A program made the position numbers and the translations under genes. Below, in pieces: positions 8,738-18,512 of a DNA stretch of 33,436 bases. The number at the start of each line of letters is the position of its first letter. Position 1 is the stretch's first letter. The DNA is from Periweissella ghanensis. Its GTDB lineage: Bacteria > Bacillota > Bacilli > Lactobacillales > Lactobacillaceae. The notes below the pieces were generated by a model that was given only the letters and a program-made list of their open reading frames with translations, was not told the origin of the DNA and searched no databases. The stretch is taken from contig NZ_CAKKNT010000021.1 of assembly GCF_918814755.1 (NCBI RefSeq), forward strand, positions 1 through 33,436. Direction: 5' to 3'.

Positions 8738-8766
8738 CGCTCTTGCCATCAAAGTTAAAGCGGCAC

Positions 8767-8801
8767 AAAAAAACGGAAGAATTAATCATTCCTCCGTTTT
8801 T
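8767..8801 (-). terminator. Intrinsic terminator after gltX
   Basis: The hairpin AAAACGGAGGAAT/ATTCTTCCGTTTT (one G:T pair) is followed on the minus strand by a T run. It ends the dut-radA-yacL-gltX transcript. Confidence 0.85.
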
Positions 8802-8831
8802 AAGCAGCTAGCATTTAATTATGCACCGAAA

Positions 8832-10328
8832 TTACTTTAATTTAGCAATTAATGCATTCACGTTAGCCATAACTTTTTCTTTACCAAGTAATTCAAGGAC
8901 TTCTGGTAAAGCCGGACCGTGCGTTTCATGAGAAGCTGCAATCCGGATTGGCATAAAGAGCTTACGACCTTTAATACCAGTTTCTTTTTGAACCGCTTTA
9001 ATAGCTGGTGCAATTGAAGCAGCTACAAAGAATTCAAGTTTTTCAACTTGGCTTACAAAGCTTTCAAGGACTTTGATAACATCTTCAGTGTCAGCAATTT
9101 CTTCTTTAGCAGCGTCATCAAGTTCAGCTGGCATATCAAAGAAGACATCCTTGGCAAAAGTAGTAATTTGGTTAGTAAATGACATTTGATCTTTGTAAAG
9201 TTCCGTCATTTTGAATAACCAAGTTAATTTTTCAGGTGTTAATTCCGCTGTATCAACCATATCAGCGGCAACTAATTGGTGTAAGATTGATGGGAAAATG
9301 TCGCTAGTTGGCACTTTCTTCAACCATTGGTTGTTAACCCATTCAAGTTTCTTAGCATCAAATTTAGCCGGACTCTTTGATAAACGTTTTTCATCAAACA
9401 TCTTAACAAATTCGTTTAAGCTAAAGATTTCATCTTCACCAACTGGTGACCAACCAAGTAAAACAATAAAGTTTAGCAAGGCTTCTGGTAAGTAACCAAG
9501 TTCACGATATTGTTCAATGAATTGTAAGATTGATTCATCACGTTTTGATAACTTACGACCAGTTTCAGTATTAATGATTAATGTCATGTGACCAAATTCT
9601 GGGGCATCCCAACCAAAGGCTTCATAAATCATTAATTGCTTAGGCGTATTTGAAATGTGGTCATCCCCACGAAGAACGTGTGAAATTTCCATCAAGTGAT
9701 CATCAACTACCACGGCAAAGTTGTAAGTTGGCATTCCATCACGTTTTTGGATAACCCAATCACCACCAACTTGTTCGGCCCCAATTTCAATGTCACCCTT
9801 CACAATATCGTTCCACTTGTAAACAGTTCCAACTGGGACTTTGAAACGAATAACTGGTTCTAAACCAGCTGCTTTTGCTTCGGCAATCTTAGCTTCACGT
9901 TCAGCATCTGACATACCAGCAAATTCATATTCATAACGAGGTGTTTCACCATTTTCGATTTGGCGTTCACGTTCTGCTGCCAATTCATCTTCCGTCTTGT
10001 ATGATTCGTAAGCAAGTCCGCGATCTAACAAATCTTGAATCAATGGTTTGTATGTGTCCATGCGTTCTGATTGACGGTATGGACCATATGCACCAGGCTT
10101 ATCTGGACCTTCATCCCAGTCCATGCCAAGCCATTTTAAGTTTTCCAATTGACTACGTTCACCATCAGCAATATTACGTTTAGTATCAGTATCTTCAATC
10201 CGGATAATGAACTTTCCTTTATTGTGACGTGCGTAGAGATAGTTGAATAATGCCGTACGAGCGTTACCGATGTGTAAGTGCCCGGTTGGACTTGGTGCAT
10301 AACGCACCCGAAGCTTCTTATTTGCCAA
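8832..10328 (-). CDS. gltX: Glutamyl-tRNA synthetase
   Basis: Class I synthetase charging tRNA-Glu (and, in most Firmicutes, tRNA-Gln for later amidation). It has [17 protein letters not shown] at the N-terminus (HIGH motif) and KLSKRD (KMSKS equivalent) near residue 250. I place the start at the TTG at 10328 (MANKKLRVR, 498 residues): it has AGAGG eight bases upstream and the N-terminus of relatives, while the in-frame ATG at 10346 has no ribosome site. It follows yacL, with a probable promoter of its own in the gap. Confidence 0.96.
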   Translation of the reverse strand: MANKKLRVRYAPSPTGHLHIGNARTALFNYLYARHNKGKFIIRIEDTDTKRNIADGERSQLENLKWLGMDWDEGPDKPGAYGPYRQSERMDTYKPLIQDLLDRGLAYESYKTEDELAAERERQIENGETPRYEYEFAGMSDAEREAKIAEAKAAGLEPVIRFKVPVGTVYKWNDIVKGDIEIGAEQVGGDWVIQKRDGMPTYNFAVVVDDHLMEISHVLRGDDHISNTPKQLMIYEAFGWDAPEFGHMTLIINTETGRKLSKRDESILQFIEQYRELGYLPEALLNFIVLLGWSPVGEDEIFSLNEFVKMFDEKRLSKSPAKFDAKKLEWVNNQWLKKVPTSDIFPSILHQLVAADMVDTAELTPEKLTWLFKMTELYKDQMSFTNQITTFAKDVFFDMPAELDDAAKEEIADTEDVIKVLESFVSQVEKLEFFVAASIAPAIKAVQKETGIKGRKLFMPIRIAASHETHGPALPEVLELLGKEKVMANVNALIAKLK

Positions 10329-10368
10329 AGTGTTAGCCTCTTTCATTTCATTTTTTTATGCACTTGTG

Positions 10369-10397
10369 ATAATACACCAAAAATGCCTATTTTTAAA
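10369..10397 (-). promoter_or_regulatory. Possible gltX promoter
   Basis: The minus strand reads TTTAAA, 17 bases, TATTAT. The -35 box is weak; read-through from yacL is also possible because no terminator is seen between the genes. Confidence 0.4.
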
Positions 10398-10442
10398 GTA
10401 TCTCGCTTATTTTTCTTGTGAATTCTCAAATAAATTTACATT

Positions 10443-11558
10443 TTATTCGATTGGTTTTGTCGCATGGGTGGGCTTTGCAAAAATCATGCGCCCGGCATCA
10501 GTTTGTAAGGCCGATGTAACTGTTACATCTAACTTCTTATTCATAAAGTACTGACCATCTTCAACGACCACCATTGTCCCGTCATCAAGGTAAGCGACCC
10601 CTTGTTGGCGTTCCGTTCCTTTTTTAACAACCATTACATGCATGGTCTCACCTGGTAAGACCCGTGGGCGTAAAGCCCCCACCAATTCATTGATGTTAAA
10701 AATAGTAATATTTTGGAAGGCTGTGACTTTATTTAAATTAAAATCGTTAGTCACAAGGACGGCATCTAAATCTTTAGCCAATTGGACTAATTTTTCATCA
10801 ACTTCCTTAATGTCTTCATAATCACCTTCATACATTTCAATTGGCACAAGTTGTTCTTCACGGAGCTTGTTGAGAATATCTAATCCCCGACGGCCACGAA
10901 CCCGCTTAACTGAGTCAGCTGAATCGGCAATATATTGAATTTCATAGAGGACAAAGTTAGGCACGAGTAATGTCCCTTCAATAAAGCCTGATTTTACTAA
11001 ATCGTAAATCCGACCATCAATCAAAATATTGGTATCCAAAATTTTGTAGTGGTGGTAATTGGGTTCTAATTGCTTATCGCCAATTACTTCACCTTCTTGT
11101 AATGGTTCAATTTTGCCCCGAACACGATTAAAACTTGGAATTAAATTCTTCCATTCATCCGTTCGCGTTGTTCCCAATCGAAAGCCAAGATATCCAAATA
11201 GCAACATTAATAAAATCGGAATCACGGTGTTAATTAAAAAGATTTTTGAATTAACAAATAAACTTGAAATTAACACGGCAATTAATAATCCAAGGATGGT
11301 AGTAATACTACCAATTAATAACGTTAATGGATTTTTTGTTGATAAGTAACGTTCAACATCACTGAGCTTACGATCAATATAATCAACCAAATAGAAGGAA
11401 ATAAATAATAGCAATAACGCGCCGATTATAAAGTCTGTGATATTATTGTCAATCCATTGGTACTTAAAATGAATTAACCGCCAAAAGCTTGGAAGCACTA
11501 GTAAACCGATTGCCCCTCCAACCAAAACTAAGGCGGCTTGTATGATTTTCTTTCGCAT
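10443..11558 (-). CDS. yacL: PIN/TRAM-domain membrane protein (YacL family)
   Basis: Membrane-anchored putative ribonuclease. The 371 residues have four hydrophobic helices in the first 125 or so, a PIN nuclease domain (about 170-285, with KILDTNILIDGRI and acidic residues of the VLVTNDFNLNKV segment) and a C-terminal TRAM domain (about 290-345, RPRVLPGETMHVMVVKKG). It lies in the conserved radA-yacL-gltX order. The RNA target is unknown. The start has AAAGGA at suitable spacing. Confidence 0.93.
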   Translation of the reverse strand: MRKKIIQAALVLVGGAIGLLVLPSFWRLIHFKYQWIDNNITDFIIGALLLLFISFYLVDYIDRKLSDVERYLSTKNPLTLLIGSITTILGLLIAVLISSLFVNSKIFLINTVIPILLMLLFGYLGFRLGTTRTDEWKNLIPSFNRVRGKIEPLQEGEVIGDKQLEPNYHHYKILDTNILIDGRIYDLVKSGFIEGTLLVPNFVLYEIQYIADSADSVKRVRGRRGLDILNKLREEQLVPIEMYEGDYEDIKEVDEKLVQLAKDLDAVLVTNDFNLNKVTAFQNITIFNINELVGALRPRVLPGETMHVMVVKKGTERQQGVAYLDDGTMVVVEDGQYFMNKKLDVTVTSALQTDAGRMIFAKPTHATKPIE

Positions 11559-11637
11559 AAAAATATCCTTTCTTACTAACTATATAATCTATCTTACTAT
11601 TAATTTCTAATTGAGCAATCATGTTAACCAAAAATTG

Positions 11638-13056
11638 TTAAAATTCCTGATTTTCAGCGGTATTTATCCGATATTTACTCGTTTTACCGTTAAACGCCTT
11701 CTGAAGGGCCTCACTAATCGTGGCGACGCCGACAACTTCAATCTCACCAACTGGTTGCCAACCTTGTAAATTATTTTTTGGCACAAAGACGCGTTTAAAA
11801 CCAAGCTTTTCAGCTTCCGCAACCCGTTCTTCAATCCGGTTAACTCGGCGAATTTCTCCGGTCAAGCCAATTTCACCAATAAAGGCATCGCCCAACTGGG
11901 TTTCTTTATCTTGATATGATGATGCTACGGCAACCGCAACTGCTAAATCAATCGCTGGTTCATCTAATTTGACCCCACCGGCGGCCTTTAAAAAGGCATC
12001 TTGATTTTGCAATAATAAATTGGCCCGTTTTTCAAGGACAGCCATAATCAACGATACCCGATTACGATCCAATCCTGAAGCCGTCCGTTGCGCATTCCCA
12101 AAAACAGATGGCGTAATCAACGCTTGCATTTCAACTAAAATGGGCCGCGTTCCTTCCATGGAAACCACAATTGCTGAACCAGTGGCCCCTTCAATCCGTT
12201 CTTCTAAAAAGATTTGCGATGGGTTGGCAACTTCCGTTAACCCATGGGTTTGCATTTCAAAGATACCGAGCTCATTAGTTGAGCCAAACCGGTTCTTGAC
12301 AGCCCGTAAAATCCGATAGGCATGGTGTAAATCACCTTCAAAATAGAGCACCGTATCAACCATGTGTTCTAACATTTTTGGTCCCGCAATCGAACCTTCC
12401 TTGGTCACGTGACCGACAATAAAGACGGTAATTCCATTCGTTTTAGCAATTTGGAGTAATTCAGCGGTTACTTCACGCACTTGGGATACTGAACCAACCG
12501 CTGATTGGACATCGGGTTCTTGCATGGTTTGAATGGAATCAATAATTAAAAAGTTAGGTTTTAATTCATCCACTTGTTTGCGAATTAAACTCATATCAGT
12601 TTCTGGATAGAGATAGAAATCATTGGCCCCCACCCCTAAACGTTCCGCTCGCATTTTAATTTGCACAGCACTTTCTTCCCCCGAAACATAGAGGACTAAC
12701 CCTCCAGTTTGGGCTAATTGGCCTGACATTTGTAATAAAAGCGTTGATTTCCCAATTCCGGGGTCACCCCCAATTAACACCATTGAACCTGGCACAACCC
12801 CACCACCAAGCACCCGATTAAGTTCTGATAGTTGGACTTTAATCCGGGGAGTATCTTCGGTTGAAACATCCCCAATTTTAGCTACTTTGGCGACTTCACC
12901 ATCGAGACTAACCCGACTTTTACGATCGGGAGTATCCGGTTGAATACGCTCTTCAACTAACGTTCCCCATTCACCACAGTTAGGACAACGCCCTAAATAC
13001 TTAGGTGAAATGTAACCACAATTAGAACATAAAAATTGGGTTTTTACTTTAGCCAC
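11638..13056 (-). CDS. radA: DNA repair protein RadA (Sms)
   Basis: RecA-related ATPase that drives branch migration in recombinational repair. The 472 residues have an N-terminal C4 zinc finger (C10, C13, C24, C27), Walker [11 protein letters not shown] (96-105), Walker B FLIIDS (169-174), the RadA-specific KNRFG motif (254-258) and a C-terminal Lon-type domain. The start is GTG at 13056, with AAGGAGGG upstream. It follows dut by 12 bases and is surely co-transcribed with it. Confidence 0.98.
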   Translation of the reverse strand: MAKVKTQFLCSNCGYISPKYLGRCPNCGEWGTLVEERIQPDTPDRKSRVSLDGEVAKVAKIGDVSTEDTPRIKVQLSELNRVLGGGVVPGSMVLIGGDPGIGKSTLLLQMSGQLAQTGGLVLYVSGEESAVQIKMRAERLGVGANDFYLYPETDMSLIRKQVDELKPNFLIIDSIQTMQEPDVQSAVGSVSQVREVTAELLQIAKTNGITVFIVGHVTKEGSIAGPKMLEHMVDTVLYFEGDLHHAYRILRAVKNRFGSTNELGIFEMQTHGLTEVANPSQIFLEERIEGATGSAIVVSMEGTRPILVEMQALITPSVFGNAQRTASGLDRNRVSLIMAVLEKRANLLLQNQDAFLKAAGGVKLDEPAIDLAVAVAVASSYQDKETQLGDAFIGEIGLTGEIRRVNRIEERVAEAEKLGFKRVFVPKNNLQGWQPVGEIEVVGVATISEALQKAFNGKTSKYRINTAENQEF

Positions 13057-13068
13057 AGTGAGCCCTCC

Positions 13069-13611
13069 TTATTTAATTCCTGATGAACCAAAACCACCAT
13101 TACGCGTTGTTTTAAGGGTAGTTGCATCATGATCAGCTAACAAAAATGGCATGAAAATTCCTTGGGCAATCCGTTCACCCTTTGCAATATGGCAATCAAG
13201 CAAACCAAAATTCAAAATTTGGACAAAAATAGCCCCTTCATTTTGTTCATTATTGTAGTAATCAGCGTCAATAATCCCTACACCATTTGGTACTACTAAA
13301 CTACGCTTCAATGGGTTACTTGACCGGTTAGCAATCATTAAAAATTCTTCCGGTTGCATGAAGGCTTTGACCCCCGTTGGAATTAAAAATGGTTTCAAAG
13401 TTGCTTGGGCCGCTGCCAAATCAGCTTCACTGACTTTTTCAGTGTGCTTAACTTGCCACAAAGCTTTTAAAAAGGCCCACTTCCAAATTGACGGAATGGT
13501 CATATCTTCGGCTGCTTGAAAATCATATCCGGCCGCTTGCGTGGTTGCCCGTTGCGGTAAATCCAAGTTTGCTTGCGCATATTTACTAATAATTTCAAAT
13601 CCACGTTTCAT
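13069..13611 (-). CDS. dut: dUTP diphosphatase (dUTPase)
   Basis: Hydrolyses dUTP to dUMP, keeping uracil out of DNA and feeding dTMP synthesis. The 180-residue trimeric-type enzyme shows all five motifs: AAGYDF (26-31), RSS (96-98), GVGIIDADYYN (110-120), GERIAQG (145-151) and RNGGFGSSG (170-178). An insert of about 35 residues (about 40-75) lies between motifs I and II, as in other lactic acid bacteria. It is the first gene of dut-radA-yacL(-gltX). Its ribosome site is weak (GTGAG). Confidence 0.96.
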   Translation of the reverse strand: MKRGFEIISKYAQANLDLPQRATTQAAGYDFQAAEDMTIPSIWKWAFLKALWQVKHTEKVSEADLAAAQATLKPFLIPTGVKAFMQPEEFLMIANRSSNPLKRSLVVPNGVGIIDADYYNNEQNEGAIFVQILNFGLLDCHIAKGERIAQGIFMPFLLADHDATTLKTTRNGGFGSSGIK

Positions 13612-13647
13612 AATTCAGTTCTCACTTTTCTTATTTTCTTTCATTCT

Positions 13648-13656
13648 ATTATACCA
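13648..13656 (-). promoter_or_regulatory. Extended -10 box of the dut-radA operon
   Basis: TGGTATAAT on the minus strand, 37 bases before the dut start. No good -35 is seen, so the TG extension probably carries recognition. Confidence 0.5.
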
Positions 13657-13776
13657 ATATCTGAGAATATTTTTAGGTCAGATGTAAATTTTAAATTTGA
13701 CTATCGCCCGCTTTACCTTGAGAATATAATTAATAACTGTCATAACATTAAGACCGACAAACAAAGGAGCTGTATT

Positions 13777-14058
13777 ATGGAATTTATTCATGAACCAGAA
13801 CGCATTTATCAAATTGCCGCTGACGGTCAGCTTTTGGCCGAAATTGATTTCCCAAAAATCCCCAATCAAGCTGCCATTGTTATCACGCACACATTTGTTG
13901 ATCCAAGCTTACGGGGCCAAGGAATTGCTAATCAATTACTAGCTGAAGTAATTGCCTTTGCCCGCCAACATAACTTAAAAATCAAACCGGAATGTAGTTT
14001 TGCGCAAAAAGTCTTTGATTTAACGCCTGCCTATGAAGGATTACGATATACCGAATAG
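13777..14058 (+). CDS. Small GNAT-family N-acetyltransferase (YjdJ-like)
   Basis: A 93-residue minimal acetyltransferase. It has the acetyl-CoA binding signature LRGQGIANQLLAEVIAFA (about 47-64), preceded by the beta strand ITHTFVDPS, and ends in FAQKVFDLTPAYEGL, like the COG2388 group. The start at 13777 has AAAGGAG eight bases upstream; in-frame sequence further upstream lacks a ribosome site and runs over the dut promoter region. The substrate is unknown. It is a single-gene unit with its own terminator. Confidence 0.88.
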   Translation: MEFIHEPERIYQIAADGQLLAEIDFPKIPNQAAIVITHTFVDPSLRGQGIANQLLAEVIAFARQHNLKIKPECSFAQKVFDLTPAYEGLRYTE

Positions 14059-14075
14059 CTTTTGTTCGGGTTTTT
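14051..14075 (+). terminator. Terminator of the GNAT gene, overlapping its stop codon
   Basis: CCGAA/TTCGG stem followed by GTTTTT. The left arm covers the last codons of the gene. A TATAAT at 14079-14084 directly after it may serve rpiA. Confidence 0.55.
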
Positions 14076-14124
14076 ATGTATAATTAAAAGATGCACAGTT
14101 TACACAAGGAGAGCTCTTGAAGTT

Positions 14125-14811
14125 ATGAATCAAATTGAATTAAAAAAACAAGTTGGAGAACGAGCCGCTCAATATGTCGAAGATGGTATGATTGTTGGGC
14201 TTGGCACTGGTTCGACCGCCGAGTTTTTCGTGGCTGCCCTTGGTGAACGCGTACAGAAAGAAGGCCTCAATATTATTGGGGTGCCAACCTCTGATCGCAC
14301 TAGAAATCAAGCGGAAGCACTTGGTATCAAAATTAAAAATGTTGATGACGTAGAATATATTGACTTAACTGTTGATGGCGCAGATGAAGTTGACGCAAAC
14401 TTCCAAGGAATTAAAGGTGGCGGTGCAGCTCATTTATGGGAAAAAATCGTTTCTTCTAATTCAAAGCGGAACATTTGGATTGTTGACAGTTCCAAAATGG
14501 TTAAGACATTAGGTGCCTTTCCGTTACCAATTGAAGTTATCCCCTTTGGTAGCAAACACGTTGTGGATAAGTTAATTGCCGCCGGTTATGATCCAAAAAT
14601 TCGGCGTGATGAAGACGGTAATCCGAAATTAACCCATTTCCACAACTACATTATTGATTTAAAAGTTGGTTCAATTCCTGATCCCAAAAAATTAGGTGAT
14701 GAATTAATTCATATGGTCGGGGTCGTTGAACATGGATTATTCCTTGATCATGTTAACACCTTGATTGTTGGTCACCCTGAAGGGCCTCAAATTATCGATA
14801 ATATTCGTTAA
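14125..14811 (+). CDS. rpiA: Ribose-5-phosphate isomerase A
   Basis: Interconverts ribose 5-phosphate and ribulose 5-phosphate, which in heterofermentative lactic acid bacteria joins the phosphoketolase route to nucleotide synthesis. The 228 residues show GLGTGST (25-31), [10 protein letters not shown] (81-90) and [11 protein letters not shown] (97-107), the phosphate-binding loop and active-site segments of RpiA. The Trp in the last motif replaces the usual Arg. The ATG at 14125 gives the family N-terminus, though GGAG is a rather long 13 bases upstream. It converges on the PurK-like gene across a shared terminator. Confidence 0.96.
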   Translation: MNQIELKKQVGERAAQYVEDGMIVGLGTGSTAEFFVAALGERVQKEGLNIIGVPTSDRTRNQAEALGIKIKNVDDVEYIDLTVDGADEVDANFQGIKGGGAAHLWEKIVSSNSKRNIWIVDSSKMVKTLGAFPLPIEVIPFGSKHVVDKLIAAGYDPKIRRDEDGNPKLTHFHNYIIDLKVGSIPDPKKLGDELIHMVGVVEHGLFLDHVNTLIVGHPEGPQIIDNIR

Positions 14812-14845
14812 TTGTGTGCCAATTGCGCATATTTAAATTTACATC

Positions 14846-14881
14846 AAAAAAGCCCTTAACCATTTTGGTTAAGGGCTTTTT
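14846..14881. terminator. Bidirectional terminator between rpiA and the PurK-like gene
   Basis: Perfect 11-bp arms AGCCCTTAACC/GGTTAAGGGCT, with A before and T after, so it works on both strands for the two converging genes. Confidence 0.9.
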
Positions 14882-14883
14882 AA

Positions 14884-16020
14884 CTATTCTAATTCTGCAG
14901 ATGCAATAAATTTAGTGGCATCAATTTGATCTAATAATGATTGGACATCCGTTCCGGTAGCAACAAAGTGCCCCGTAACATCATGCAATAATTGGCCAGC
15001 ATTATGATAGAACGTAAAATGCCAGTTATCTTTGATCAACCATTGGGTGCGTAATTTTTCATCATCAATATCAGAAAATGGCACTAACACCGCGGGCCAC
15101 GCAGCTGTAACCACTGACAATGGTAAGCCAGCAATGGCGCGAATATGTTGTTCATAAACCGATACATTCGTTACTTGATCAAAAATCGCACTAGCTTGAC
15201 TTAACGTTGCAACCAGTCGTTTAATAATTAAATTTCCCGTCGCGGTCACATAAAAATCAAGCTGGAATAAGCCCCGATAATTGATACTTGCGCCTAAACG
15301 TTCCGTAATGCGATACATTTCAAATTCAATTTCATCTGGTAATTTAACCGGCGTAACCGTTTTTAATAATTTACCATCTTGATAAAAATTTTCAATGATA
15401 GGATACGTACTAATCTTGCCATCTAAGGTGCGAGCGGCCACCACTGAATATTCACGAACATTACTAAGCCATGACTCAATGATGAACGTCCCAGTATCAA
15501 TCATATCGGCAACTTTACCAATCGAGGCTTCGTTTTCAACCACAACTTCTTTTTCAATTCCGGTAATTTTAGGAATTGATTTTAATACGACTGGATAACC
15601 TAGTGAGGCTGCGGCATTAACAACATCCGTCAAATCAACCACGGTGGTATATGGTAAACAATTAATATTCAAACTTTCAAACAACGTCCGTTCCATTAAA
15701 CGATCCATCGAAATTTCTAGCGTGTTGATTCCTTGAGGTAAGTTAGTATATTGCTTAATATATTCCAAAGTTTCGGAACTAATATTTTGACTTTCATATG
15801 TTACAAAGTCACAACTTTCAGCAAACGAACGTAATTGTTCCCAATTATCGTTGGCGCCAACAAACCGTAAATCAGCAATGTGTAAAACTTCTGCATCCTT
15901 ATCAGAACTGTAGGCTGCGACACGAAAGCCCATCCTACGTGCTGTTTGAGCCAAAATGGGACCATTGATGCCTTCACCAATAATTCCTAATGTTTGGCCT
16001 GGATAAAATTGTGTTGCCAT
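14884..16020 (-). CDS. PurK-like ATP-grasp protein without the PurK catalytic signature
   Basis: The 378 residues follow the PurK layout (N5-carboxyaminoimidazole ribonucleotide synthase): N-terminal PGQTLGIIGEGINGP (7-21), ATP-grasp middle and the C-terminal EQHIRAIAGLPL segment (290-301). Key PurK features are missing. The glycine-rich KTRxxGYDGKGQ loop is replaced around 147-160. The metal-binding Asn-Glu and following APRxHNSGH are replaced by IIKRLVATLSQASA (265-278). The terminal RKMGH box is replaced near 340-352. The start with GGAGG seven bases upstream (16020) is clear. It is the last gene of a run behind cydABDC and a GH73 gene, away from any purine operon. Purine synthesis is therefore unlikely; the function is unknown. 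It is often annotated as PurK by similarity. Confidence 0.8.
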   Translation of the reverse strand: MATQFYPGQTLGIIGEGINGPILAQTARRMGFRVAAYSSDKDAEVLHIADLRFVGANDNWEQLRSFAESCDFVTYESQNISSETLEYIKQYTNLPQGINTLEISMDRLMERTLFESLNINCLPYTTVVDLTDVVNAAASLGYPVVLKSIPKITGIEKEVVVENEASIGKVADMIDTGTFIIESWLSNVREYSVVAARTLDGKISTYPIIENFYQDGKLLKTVTPVKLPDEIEFEMYRITERLGASINYRGLFQLDFYVTATGNLIIKRLVATLSQASAIFDQVTNVSVYEQHIRAIAGLPLSVVTAAWPAVLVPFSDIDDEKLRTQWLIKDNWHFTFYHNAGQLLHDVTGHFVATGTDVQSLLDQIDATKFIASAELE

Positions 16021-16048
16021 AGTAGTGCCTCCTAAATTTGACGAGTTT

Positions 16049-16723
16049 TTAGCGGTCAAATCGATTTAAATGATACAATTCAATAATTTTAATTAACTTT
16101 TGGGCGTACCCTGGATCGGTGGCGTAACCAGCTTGATACAAGGCATTGGATGCCACTACATAATTCTTTGCATGAATAACTTGTTGATACCGCTGATGAT
16201 TTTCACTGGTCCCACGGACTAACAATAAGGCATGATCAAGCATTGAACCTTGCACATTATCATAGACTTTAAAGGGGGCATCAATCGTTACCCAGCGACC
16301 TTTAATAACTTCTTTGGTCGGTAACAAAATTGACTTTTGCCCTGCGGCTGCTTTAATACCGTAAAAATTATGGTATTTTTGCGATAATTGACTACCATTC
16401 CAGTCTGATTCATGGGCTGCTTGGGCTAATGTGATACTTGCAAGGACGCCATATTGACGTTGTAATTGTTGCGCATATGGGGCCAATGAATTCAACCAAG
16501 CTACCCGTTGTTGGTAGACACTTGATGCGGCAGTGGCGGTATTATTAGTAGTTGGTAGCCGTTGATTTTGCCAATGAACGGCTACCGCACATAATAATAC
16601 CACACCTATCACGAAGAGCATGGTATTGCGACGCCGAAGTTGACCATTTTCAACAAAAAAAGCTTGTATGCTAAATTTACTACTTGTTTTACGCCTACGT
16701 TTGCGTCGTTTTTTAACTGCCAT
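16049..16723 (-). CDS. Membrane-anchored GH73 endo-beta-N-acetylglucosaminidase
   Basis: Predicted peptidoglycan hydrolase. The 224 residues begin with a very basic cytoplasmic stretch (KKRRKRRRK, 4-12) and one membrane helix (about 35-51) that would leave the rest outside the cell. The GH73 domain spans about 75-220. It contains AAHESDWNGS (102-111) with the probable catalytic Glu105, HNFYGIKA (118-125) and GYATDPGYAQKL (199-210). No cell-wall repeat domains are present. It lies 25 bases behind cydC and 28 bases before the PurK-like gene, so it is likely co-transcribed. A clear AAAGGAG precedes the start. Confidence 0.92.
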   Translation of the reverse strand: MAVKKRRKRRRKTSSKFSIQAFFVENGQLRRRNTMLFVIGVVLLCAVAVHWQNQRLPTTNNTATAASSVYQQRVAWLNSLAPYAQQLQRQYGVLASITLAQAAHESDWNGSQLSQKYHNFYGIKAAAGQKSILLPTKEVIKGRWVTIDAPFKVYDNVQGSMLDHALLLVRGTSENHQRYQQVIHAKNYVVASNALYQAGYATDPGYAQKLIKIIELYHLNRFDR

Positions 16724-16748
16724 GACTCTCCTTTAGTTAATTTTAAAA

Positions 16749-18512
16749 TTATTGATAGTTGTTAACCCCAGTATCGAGATCTAATAGTTGTTTAAAGTGG
16801 GCGTTTTCAGCGTACAATGCTTGCGGCGTTCCACTCATGGTAAATTGACCATCATCCAAGAAGTAAACTTGATTAGCAAAGTTAATCCCGGTTAAGTGGT
16901 GCGTGACCCAAATAATCGTCTTATCCGCCAACAATGAGAAAATCATCGTTAAGACTTCGTTTTCGGTAATTGGATCTAAACTAACCGTTGGTTCATCTAA
17001 AATAATAATTGGGGCATCTTGTAATAAGATCCGCGCCAAAGCAAACCGTTGCCGTTCACCACCTGAAAAACGTTGGCCACCTTCGGTCATAACGGTCGCA
17101 TAGCCATCTGGTAATTTTTCAACTAAATCCTGTAACCCGACTGCTGCAATCGCTGCTTTAACCTCATCATCGGTGGCTTGTAAATTACCTAAGCGGACGT
17201 TATTCATAATTGAGGTGTTAAACAAATATGGTTGTTGATCAAGTACCCCAAAAAGATCATGCCGATATTCTTGTAAAGTACTTAAATCAGCACCATCCAA
17301 GTTAATTTGACCACTAGTTGGCTGTAAATCACCAAGTATTAATTGTAACATTGTTGATTTACCGGCGCCTGAAGGTCCCAATAAAGCATACGTTTGATTA
17401 CGTTCAATAGTCATATTTAGGCCATTTAAAACATTTCGTTGTTGATTAGTATACTTAAATGTTACATCATTAAAAGAAATTTGTTTAAAGGCTAAGGCCG
17501 CTTGACGCGTAATTGTGGGGGCTGCTGGAGCCGTTACCGTTAACTCATCATAATCATTCATTCGTTCTAATGATGATTGGTGCGTTGGAATATCCGTTAA
17601 GCCCGCTGAAATCCCTTGGAAAGCATCGACCATTGGGAAAATTGCTAATGTAAAGGCCGCAATATAGTTAACATCTAAGAACGAATTCCCAAATTGAACC
17701 TTACCAAAATACAGCATCACAAAGGTAATTCCCGCCACAATTAAATTAATCACAAAATCACGCCACCAGGTAAATTGCATGTTTTGCCGTTGAATCTTAA
17801 CTTGTTGATTCATTAAAGCCGTTTGTTTTTCAACAAATTCTGCTTGCCGGCCCGCAATCACCCAATCAGTTAATCCTAACACGCCATCCGTTAAACTAAC
17901 ATAAACTTCGTGTTGTAATTGGCGATTTTTAAAACTCCGGGCTCCATTTAAAGCCACTGAAGCGAGTGGCAAAATAATGGTAATTACCCCAAAAAGCAAT
18001 AACATTAATAAGCCAAAGGCCCAATTGAAGTAACCTACAAAGGCCGCAAAAACTACGTATAACAACCAGCCAATTACAACCGGGAAAATCGTTGTTAAGT
18101 AAAGATTTTCAATGTGTTGAATATCATCAGCTAACAACGCTAACACATCCCCTGTTTGCTTTTCTTGGCGAATCGTAGTTGCTCGTTGTTCAACTTTTAA
18201 ATAGAGTTTTTTACGTAAATCTGAAACTAACCGTAGCACCCAGTTGTGTGAAGTTAGTCGTTCAGCGTAACGAAAAACTGGCCGACCAATCCCAAACGCC
18301 CGCGTAAGGACAATTGGCACATACACGAGCAAAATATTACTTGGGTGTTGTGCTGAACGTGAGATCAAGTATCCCGAAATAAACATCAATGCGGTCCCAC
18401 AAAAAACTGTCATAAAGCCTAGAAAAATAACTAAGGCTAGTAATTTTTTATAGCGACGTAAATACGGCAAGACCCATTTATCGGTATTAAACATTTTAAC
18501 GATCGTTTGCAT
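16749..18512 (-). CDS. cydC: ABC transporter CydC, cytochrome bd assembly
   Basis: Half of the heterodimeric CydDC ABC exporter (glutathione/cysteine or heme-linked in studied systems) needed to assemble cytochrome bd. The 587 residues have six membrane helices (about 20-320) and an ATPase domain with Walker A GPSGAGKST, signature FSGGERQRFALAR and Walker B IIILDEPT. Its start overlaps the cydD stop by one base (TAATG), indicating translational coupling. Confidence 0.95.
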   Translation of the reverse strand: MQTIVKMFNTDKWVLPYLRRYKKLLALVIFLGFMTVFCGTALMFISGYLISRSAQHPSNILLVYVPIVLTRAFGIGRPVFRYAERLTSHNWVLRLVSDLRKKLYLKVEQRATTIRQEKQTGDVLALLADDIQHIENLYLTTIFPVVIGWLLYVVFAAFVGYFNWAFGLLMLLLFGVITIILPLASVALNGARSFKNRQLQHEVYVSLTDGVLGLTDWVIAGRQAEFVEKQTALMNQQVKIQRQNMQFTWWRDFVINLIVAGITFVMLYFGKVQFGNSFLDVNYIAAFTLAIFPMVDAFQGISAGLTDIPTHQSSLERMNDYDELTVTAPAAPTITRQAALAFKQISFNDVTFKYTNQQRNVLNGLNMTIERNQTYALLGPSGAGKSTMLQLILGDLQPTSGQINLDGADLSTLQEYRHDLFGVLDQQPYLFNTSIMNNVRLGNLQATDDEVKAAIAAVGLQDLVEKLPDGYATVMTEGGQRFSGGERQRFALARILLQDAPIIILDEPTVSLDPITENEVLTMIFSLLADKTIIWVTHHLTGINFANQVYFLDDGQFTMSGTPQALYAENAHFKQLLDLDTGVNNYQ

